Shown here: in pieces, positions 1 through 3,875 of the stretch
How the letters are laid out: every line of letters starts with the position of its first letter
Numbering within the stretch: position 1 is the first letter of the stretch
NCBI RefSeq assembly: GCF_946479715.1
Contig: NZ_CAMLHF010000257.1
Span: 1-6,397, forward strand
Reading direction: 5' to 3'
DNA length: 6,397 bases
Origin: an uncultured Pedobacter sp.
GTDB lineage: Bacteria; Bacteroidota; Bacteroidia; Sphingobacteriales; Sphingobacteriaceae
The notes under the pieces: model-generated
The model's database searches: none
Seen by the model: the letters and a program-made list of their open reading frames with translations, nothing else
What the model was told of the DNA's origin: nothing
Made by a program: the position numbers and the translations under genes

Positions 1-347
1 TCATCTGCACATGCAAATGAATCTCTTACATAGTATTTCTTTTTACTTAGATAAGATGTTACTTTTTTATATAACGCATCAAATTTTTCCGGTTCAAATT
101 TGATATTTATATCTCCCCACCAAACCGAATCGCGCGTTATTTCGTCACATACGATAAATCTGTCTTTTGGAGAACGGCCAGTAAATTTCCCTGTATCTAC
201 TGCCAGTGCGCCGGTATCGGCCAGTGATCCTTCACCATTTTTCAAGGCCTCCTCAACCAATTGCGCGACATTAAGCTGATATAAAGCCATATCCGAATCG
301 AGATTCAGATAGCTCAAATCAGGCTTAAGCATAAATGCTTTGCTCAT
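1..347 (-). CDS. pckA: Phosphoenolpyruvate carboxykinase (ATP), N-terminal part, cut by the window edge
   Basis: This enzyme converts oxaloacetate plus ATP to phosphoenolpyruvate, ADP and CO2 in the cytoplasm, the entry step of gluconeogenesis. Only the first 115 codons are present; the family is usually about 530 residues, so the catalytic P-loop and metal site lie outside the window. What is visible is diagnostic: DTGKFTGRSPKDRFIV at residues 51-66, whose Arg58 corresponds to the substrate-binding arginine of the ATP-type family, WWGDIN at 76-81, and YYVRDSFACAD at 105-115. The ATG at 347-345 is chosen because it gives the usual N-terminal length before the TGRSPKD motif; Met6 and Met20 are possible later starts. 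No Shine-Dalgarno sequence is seen, as is common in Bacteroidota. The gene lies 131 bp downstream of the SUI1 gene on the same strand and has a promoter-like element just before it. Confidence 0.95.
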   Translation of the reverse strand, partial: MSKAFMLKPDLSYLNLDSDMALYQLNVAQLVEEALKNGEGSLADTGALAVDTGKFTGRSPKDRFIVCDEITRDSVWWGDINIKFEPEKFDALYKKVTSYLSKKKYYVRDSFACAD

Positions 348-368
348 AAGAATAATAAGTTAGTCGAG

Positions 369-399
369 CAAAGTTATGCAGATAAAAAGGTAAAAACAG
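369..399 (-). promoter_or_regulatory. Candidate Bacteroidota-type promoter for pckA
   Basis: Read on the minus strand, TAACTTTG (376-369) matches the Bacteroidota -7 consensus TAnnTTTG exactly. A poor -33 candidate, CTG (399-397), lies 20 bp upstream and matches two of three bases of TTG. The start codon is only about 21 bp beyond the -7 box, so the untranslated leader would be very short. The gap from the SUI1 gene supports a separate promoter, but the weak -33 element keeps confidence moderate. Confidence 0.45.
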
Positions 400-444
400 C
401 TTTTTTAAAGAAAAAAATAACTTATTGTTGCTTATACACTTACA

Positions 445-461
445 AATAACAGGCTGTTATT
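445..461 (-). terminator. Possible weak terminator after the SUI1 gene
   Basis: An inverted repeat (AATAACAG, one base, CTGTTATT) starts 19 bp beyond the SUI1 stop codon in the direction of transcription. In RNA it would form a short AU-rich stem with a CAG-CUG core, followed by UUG and not a U-tract, so it is a poor intrinsic terminator. A second T/A-rich stretch at about 400-418 could also fold. Neither is convincing, and read-through into pckA is possible. Confidence 0.25.
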
Positions 462-479
462 CAGAATCTTAAATACAAA

Positions 480-833
480 TTATCCTCCAGATTTTTTTAC
501 TTTATAACCTTCCTTTTGCAGAAGTAAAAGCACTTTATCTCTAAAATCTCCCTGGATTATGATCTCGCCATCTTTTGCCCCCCCTCCTACGCCACATTTC
601 GTTTTCAGCATTTTAGCCAAATTCTCCAATTCTTCATCGCTTTCTCTAAAACCTGTGACTAAAGTGACCGCTTTTCCACCTCTGTTTTTTCGATCTAATG
701 TAACCCTTAAGTCCTGTTGGTTTTTAGGTATTGAATGATTAGAGTCATCGCTTTCCTCTTCATAAACGAAGGAAGGGTCTGTGGAATACATTATTCCTCC
801 AAGATCACTTAGCGTTTTCTTTTTAGATTTCAT
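480..833 (-). CDS. SUI1/eIF1-like translation initiation factor (YciH family)
   Basis: This 117-residue protein has a lysine-rich, poorly structured N-terminal tail (about 1-40) and a complete SUI1 domain (about 41-117). The domain shows DRKNRGGKAVTLVTG at 47-61, the KCGVGGGAKDGEIIIQGD block at 79-96, and the KKSGG end typical of bacterial and archaeal members. The eukaryotic relative eIF1 binds the small ribosomal subunit and enforces start-codon choice. The bacterial YciH protein has been linked to initiation fidelity and stress, but its role in Bacteroidota is unsettled, so I call the family and not a precise function. The ATG at 833-831 lies inside the last codons of the upstream lipid kinase gene (overlap ATGAAATCTAA), which suggests translational coupling. 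No separate promoter or Shine-Dalgarno sequence is visible. Confidence 0.93.
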   Translation of the reverse strand: MKSKKKTLSDLGGIMYSTDPSFVYEEESDDSNHSIPKNQQDLRVTLDRKNRGGKAVTLVTGFRESDEELENLAKMLKTKCGVGGGAKDGEIIIQGDFRDKVLLLLQKEGYKVKKSGG

Positions 834-1713
834 AACTAGGCGTAATTATATTTAACGATAACGGCACAATAGACACATCTATTTCCTTTCCCATGAAAAA
901 AGGTTCTCCATCAATATGTATTGCATCGTCCTGACTGCGGGTAATCTTTATGTTTTTACCTTTTATTATTTCTACAATCTTGGAGCGGTCAGTTCTTGCA
1001 CTTAACATTTCGTATGCCAATATGGGCAATTTGTACATCGGAAATTCTTTAACAACACAAACATCAAGAAGTCCATCGATTACTGATGCTTTGGGTGCGA
1101 TATGTGCATTGTTGCCATACTGAGAAGAATTGGCTATGCTGATAACAAATGCTTTGCGCTCATAATCAACTCCATCTATATTAAGCCGGTAGACTTGAGG
1201 TTTATAATTTAACACTTCTGTTAACCCCAATTTGAGGTAACCTGTTAATCCTCTTGATTTATTTCCGGCAAAAACAGAGCTAATATGTGCATCAAAGCCC
1301 ATACCCGCCATATTGAAAAAGGATTTATCATTAAATCTCGCAGTATCGATAATTTCAACATTAAAATTATTAATAACCTTTATTGCAGCAACAGTATTCA
1401 TTGGTATTTTGAGGAACCTTGCTAATCCGTTTCCGGAGCCAAACGGAATAATACCCAGCACCTTATTCTGTTGCATTACCTTAGTTGCAATTTCATTTAT
1501 CGTACCATCGCCTCCAACAGCAACAATGACATCAAAATTCTTATTTGCAGCTTCCTCAGCTATTTCCGAGGCATGACCTACATATTCCGTAAAGCTAAAA
1601 TTTGGGCTAAACTTAGAGCGGTCCAGGTGTGCATCTATCAATGCAGGTATCTTTAACTTATCCTTCCCTCCTGATATGGGATTAATAATAAATAGAATGT
1701 TTGATTTCGACAA
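823..1713 (-). CDS. Diacylglycerol kinase family lipid kinase (YegS/DgkB/sphingosine kinase-like)
   Basis: This 296-residue protein spans the usual length of the DAGK_cat family, whose members phosphorylate lipid hydroxyl groups (diacylglycerol, sphingoid bases or related lipids) with ATP at the membrane surface. Motifs occur in order: NPISGG at 11-16, the nucleotide-binding GGDGTINE at 67-74, PFGSGNGLARFL at 90-101, GMGFDA at 137-142, the ANSSQYGNNAHIAPKA block at 194-209, DGLLDV at 213-218, and IDGEP at 267-271. No signal peptide or membrane segment is evident. The start is TTG (1713-1711): no in-frame ATG lies upstream before a stop codon, and the next internal Met is residue 80, beyond the catalytic GGDG motif. 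AAAGG a few bases upstream may act as a weak ribosome binding site. The gene is the first of an overlapping pair with the SUI1 gene. The lipid substrate cannot be told from sequence; Sphingobacteriaceae make sphingolipids, so a sphingoid substrate is possible. Confidence 0.93.
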   Translation of the reverse strand: MSKSNILFIINPISGGKDKLKIPALIDAHLDRSKFSPNFSFTEYVGHASEIAEEAANKNFDVIVAVGGDGTINEIATKVMQQNKVLGIIPFGSGNGLARFLKIPMNTVAAIKVINNFNVEIIDTARFNDKSFFNMAGMGFDAHISSVFAGNKSRGLTGYLKLGLTEVLNYKPQVYRLNIDGVDYERKAFVISIANSSQYGNNAHIAPKASVIDGLLDVCVVKEFPMYKLPILAYEMLSARTDRSKIVEIIKGKNIKITRSQDDAIHIDGEPFFMGKEIDVSIVPLSLNIITPSYEI

Positions 1714-1752
1714 AACCTTTTGATTAATGATAGTACAAAATAATTGATATTT

Positions 1753-1783
1753 TTTGACTATTTAAATATATATGCTAATTTTG
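1753..1783 (+). promoter_or_regulatory. Bacteroidota-type promoter of metK
   Basis: TTTG at 1753-1756 and TAATTTTG at 1776-1783 match the -33 (TTTG/TTG) and -7 (TAnnTTTG) elements recognised by the Bacteroidota primary sigma factor, with a 19-bp spacer, which is the usual spacing. Transcription would start around 1788-1791, exactly at the 5' edge of the riboswitch aptamer. This agreement supports both calls. The short inverted repeat ATGCT/AGCAT (1772-1776 and 1785-1789) overlaps the -7 box and could be chance or an operator. Confidence 0.82.
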
Positions 1784-1790
1784 CAGCATT

Positions 1791-1859
1791 AAAGTGGACT
1801 GATTTGCGATGCTATTTAAGAATAGCGGGATTGCAACCACGTAAAAAAAAGTGCTAACC
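1791..1859 (+). ncRNA. SAM-II type riboswitch in the metK leader
   Basis: SAM-II aptamers are compact pseudoknots that bind S-adenosylmethionine and repress methionine/SAM genes. Conserved pieces appear in the right order: GTGG (1794-1797), CTGATTT (1799-1805), ATTGCAACCACGT (1830-1842), an A-rich linker (1843-1850), and GCTAA (1853-1857). GTGG pairs with CCAC (1837-1840) to form P1. GG (1828-1829) and TT (1831-1832) can pair with CC (1858-1859) and AA (1856-1857) as part of the pseudoknot. Two features are not standard as I recall the family: AC between P1 and the TGATTT loop segment, and an internal hairpin GCTATT-TAAG-AATAGC (1811-1826). GCTAA is followed by CC where I recall a purine-rich tail. 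The position just after the promoter and ahead of the SAM-producing enzyme supports the call. Confidence 0.85.
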
Positions 1860-1882
1860 ATATCATACACTTCATTTTACTG

Positions 1883-1895
1883 CCTGCTATGCAGG
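1883..1895 (+). promoter_or_regulatory. Hairpin in the metK leader, possible riboswitch expression platform
   Basis: CCTGC-TAT-GCAGG forms a compact 5-bp GC-rich stem 24 nt after the aptamer. It has no U-tract directly behind it (GTCTGATTCCATTTTAT follows), so it is not a classical terminator. Its 5' arm and loop, CCTGCTAT (1883-1890), can instead pair over 8 bp, including one G-U, with ATAGCGGG (1822-1829) inside the aptamer. This makes an either/or switch conceivable. The function is inferred from pairing only. Confidence 0.4.
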
Positions 1896-1946
1896 GTCTG
1901 ATTCCATTTTATATAATTGTTTAAATTAAATTTTTAATTATTTAAA

Positions 1947-3197
1947 ATGTCGTATTTATTTACATCCGAATCAGTTTCTGAAGGTCATCCGGATAAAGTT
2001 GCAGATCAAATCTCAGACGCACTTATTGATAACTTTTTGGCATTCGATTCAGAGTCAAAAGTTGCTTGTGAAACTTTGGTTACCACGGGCCAGGTTATTT
2101 TAGCGGGCGAGGTAAAATCACAAACTTACCTGGATGTGCAACAAATTGCTCGTGATGTAATCAGAAAAATTGGTTATACAAAAAGTGAATACATGTTTGA
2201 AGCCAATTCATGTGGTATTCTTTCTGCGATTCACGAACAATCCCAAGATATAAACCAAGGCGTAGACAGAGCCAGTAAAGAGGAACAGGGCGCTGGCGAT
2301 CAGGGAATGATGTTTGGCTATGCAACCAACGAAACTGAAAACTATATGCCCTTAGCATTAGATCTTTCACATACGCTTTTACAGGAATTAGCACTCTTAA
2401 GAAGAGAAAACAGCGAAATTACTTATTTACGCCCTGATGCTAAATCGCAGGTAACCCTGGAATATGCAGACAACAACAAACCAGTTCGTATCGATGCTAT
2501 TGTAATATCTACCCAGCATGATGATTTTGATGAAGAAGCTACAATGTTAGCTAAAATCAAAAAAGATCTTATAGACATTCTTATTCCAAGAATTATTGCA
2601 AAATACCCTCAATATGCTCATCTGTTTAACGATAAGATTGAGTATCATATCAATCCAACAGGAAAATTTGTCATCGGAGGTCCTCATGGTGATACTGGTT
2701 TAACAGGCCGTAAAATCATTGTGGATACTTATGGAGGAAAAGGAGCTCATGGTGGTGGTGCATTCTCTGGAAAAGATCCAAGTAAAGTAGATAGAAGTGC
2801 GGCATACGCAACTCGTCATATCGCGAAAAACCTTGTTGCTGCTGGTGTAGCTGAAGAAATTTTAGTTCAGGTAAGTTATGCTATTGGGGTTGCAAAACCA
2901 ATGGGTATCTATATTAACACTTACGGAACAAGCAAAGTAAATAAAACAGATGGCGAAATTGCCAAGATTGTTGAAGATCTGTTTGATATGCGCCCGTACT
3001 TTATTGAACAGCGCTTAAAGTTAAGAAATCCTATTTATAGTGAAACTGCAGCATATGGTCATATGGGTCGTAAGCCTGAAACAGTGACCAAAACTTTTAA
3101 AAGTCCTGGAGGTGAAGAAAAAACAGTTACAGTTGAATTGTTCACATGGGAGAAATTAGACTTTGTAGATAAAGTAAAAGCAGCTTTTTCAATATAA
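1947..3197 (+). CDS. metK: S-adenosylmethionine synthetase (methionine adenosyltransferase)
   Basis: The enzyme makes S-adenosylmethionine from methionine and ATP in the cytoplasm, supplying the cell's methyl donor. All three MetK domains are present over 416 residues. SEGHPDK at 11-17 carries the ATP-binding His14 and Asp16. [11 protein letters not shown] at 115-125 and GGGAFSGKD at 269-277 are the two family signatures. RPDAKSQVT at 162-170 and [13 protein letters not shown] at 244-256 supply phosphate- and metal-binding residues. It is about 30 residues longer than the E. coli enzyme, mainly through an insertion at about 380-398 between GRKPETV and FTWEKLD. I believe this is normal in Bacteroidota and no sign of damage. 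The ATG follows an A-rich leader without a Shine-Dalgarno sequence. The gene is monocistronic: it has its own promoter and SAM-II riboswitch upstream and a strong terminator downstream, so product feedback on expression is likely. Confidence 0.98.
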   Translation: MSYLFTSESVSEGHPDKVADQISDALIDNFLAFDSESKVACETLVTTGQVILAGEVKSQTYLDVQQIARDVIRKIGYTKSEYMFEANSCGILSAIHEQSQDINQGVDRASKEEQGAGDQGMMFGYATNETENYMPLALDLSHTLLQELALLRRENSEITYLRPDAKSQVTLEYADNNKPVRIDAIVISTQHDDFDEEATMLAKIKKDLIDILIPRIIAKYPQYAHLFNDKIEYHINPTGKFVIGGPHGDTGLTGRKIIVDTYGGKGAHGGGAFSGKDPSKVDRSAAYATRHIAKNLVAAGVAEEILVQVSYAIGVAKPMGIYINTYGTSKVNKTDGEIAKIVEDLFDMRPYFIEQRLKLRNPIYSETAAYGHMGRKPETVTKTFKSPGGEEKTVTVELFTWEKLDFVDKVKAAFSI

Positions 3198-3211
3198 GCT
3201 TAAGAAATATT

Positions 3212-3262
3212 TATAATGCAAAAAGGCTGACCATAGTTTATGGTCAGCCTTTTTGCATTATA
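3212..3262 (+). terminator. Strong intrinsic terminator after metK
   Basis: A perfect 24-bp inverted repeat (3212-3235 and 3239-3262) with a 3-nt GTT loop starts 14 bp after the metK stop codon. The core is GGCTGACCATA, followed on the 3' side by TTTTTGCATTATA, so the stem is flanked by A-tract and T-tract arms and could act in both directions. It separates metK from the small gene downstream, which therefore needs its own promoter or relies on read-through. Confidence 0.88.
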
Positions 3263-3344
3263 GCGATTTGAACAATGCCCTTTCAACAAAAAAGAAAACC
3301 ATTTCTAAAAGCCATTGTTTTACTTACAAAAAACAAGACCCATT

Positions 3345-3692
3345 ATGGAACATCCAATAGAAATGAATACGCTTAGTCAGGTTTTAGAAAAATTAAGACT
3401 TAAAGGTTTGGATAACGAAATAAAGATGACAGATCATGGTAAAATGCAAGGAGTGGGCATTAATAAAATTTATAACCCCGAAGACCTTACCATAATTAAA
3501 ACCTATCGCTTTGAAGGAGATTCTGACCCTGGTGATAACTCCATACTTTATTTGTTAGAAGACAAAGACAAACAAATAGGCTATATTCTTGATGCTTATG
3601 GAATGTATAGCTCCCAGGAAAATGCCGGATTCGATGATTTTTTAAAAAAAATACCTACTGCCGATAGGGATATGCAAGAGTTATTTAGTTAG
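3345..3692 (+). CDS. Small conserved hypothetical protein with RFEG-SDP / DAYG motifs
   Basis: This soluble, acidic protein of 115 residues has no signal peptide, membrane segment or cysteine. Its core is PEDL (45-48), YRFEGDSDPGD (54-64), a short beta-like stretch ILYLLE, and IGYILDAYGMY (78-88). From memory, this pattern occurs in small Bacteroidota proteins that databases often label 'phosphoribosylpyrophosphate synthetase'. The label is not supported here: the protein is about a third of a PRPP synthetase and shows no PRPP-binding loop. I do not know its function. The ATG at 3345 is preferred over an upstream TTG at 3315; ATG 3363 (MNTLSQVLEKL, 109 residues) is an equally plausible start and may fit the family better. 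It stands alone between two terminators, and I found no good -33/-7 promoter in the 80 bp upstream. Confidence 0.8.
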   Translation: MEHPIEMNTLSQVLEKLRLKGLDNEIKMTDHGKMQGVGINKIYNPEDLTIIKTYRFEGDSDPGDNSILYLLEDKDKQIGYILDAYGMYSSQENAGFDDFLKKIPTADRDMQELFS

Positions 3693-3732
3693 CCAAAATA
3701 ACCTCTACGGTCTGCTTAGGCAAGAAAAACAG

Positions 3733-3771
3733 ATACAAAAAAAGCATTTTAATCGAATGCTTTTTTTGTAT
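3733..3771 (+). terminator. Intrinsic terminator after the small gene
   Basis: A perfect 16-bp inverted repeat (3733-3748 and 3756-3771) with loop TTAATCG has the core AGCATT/AATGCT and a run of seven T on its 3' side, matched by seven A on the 5' side. It lies 40 bp after the stop codon of the small gene and should end that transcript. The symmetric A/T tracts could allow action in both directions. The remaining intergenic DNA (3772-3875) shows no clear promoter for the next gene. Confidence 0.85.
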
Positions 3772-3875
3772 AGGAAGCCGGGGCTAGCGGCTCTTTAATG
3801 TTTTATGTAAAAAAGACGATACATTGAAATAAAGTCATTATCTTCAAGAAGAATTAAACCAAACTTCTTAACCAA

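Noticed and set aside
1313..1656. Two plus-strand open frames opposite the lipid kinase gene
   Set aside because: They lie antisense to a well-supported gene with conserved motifs, and their translations show no recognisable domain. They are shadow frames.
1714..1760. Minus-strand promoter for the lipid kinase gene (TTATTTTG)
   Set aside because: It matches only part of TAnnTTTG, and no TTG lies at the right distance. A promoter must exist in this gap, but I cannot place it.
1920..1946. AT-rich inverted repeat just before the metK start codon
   Set aside because: TTTAAAT/ATTTAAA arms exist, but the sequence is almost pure A/T and the fold would be weak. An unstructured A-rich leader is normal for this phylum.
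2161..2394. Minus-strand open frame of 77 codons inside metK
   Set aside because: It is antisense to an unmistakable metK, has no promoter-like element, and its translation has no family features.
3315..3344. TTG-initiated 10-residue extension of the small protein
   Set aside because: An ATG at 3345 and another at 3363 follow in frame. The extension is not similar to what I recall of the family's N-terminus.
3772..3875. Promoter ahead of the FG-GAP lipoprotein gene
   Set aside because: TACATTGA is the nearest thing to a -7 element, but it departs from TAnnTTTG in two of the fixed bases and lacks a partner -33 box.
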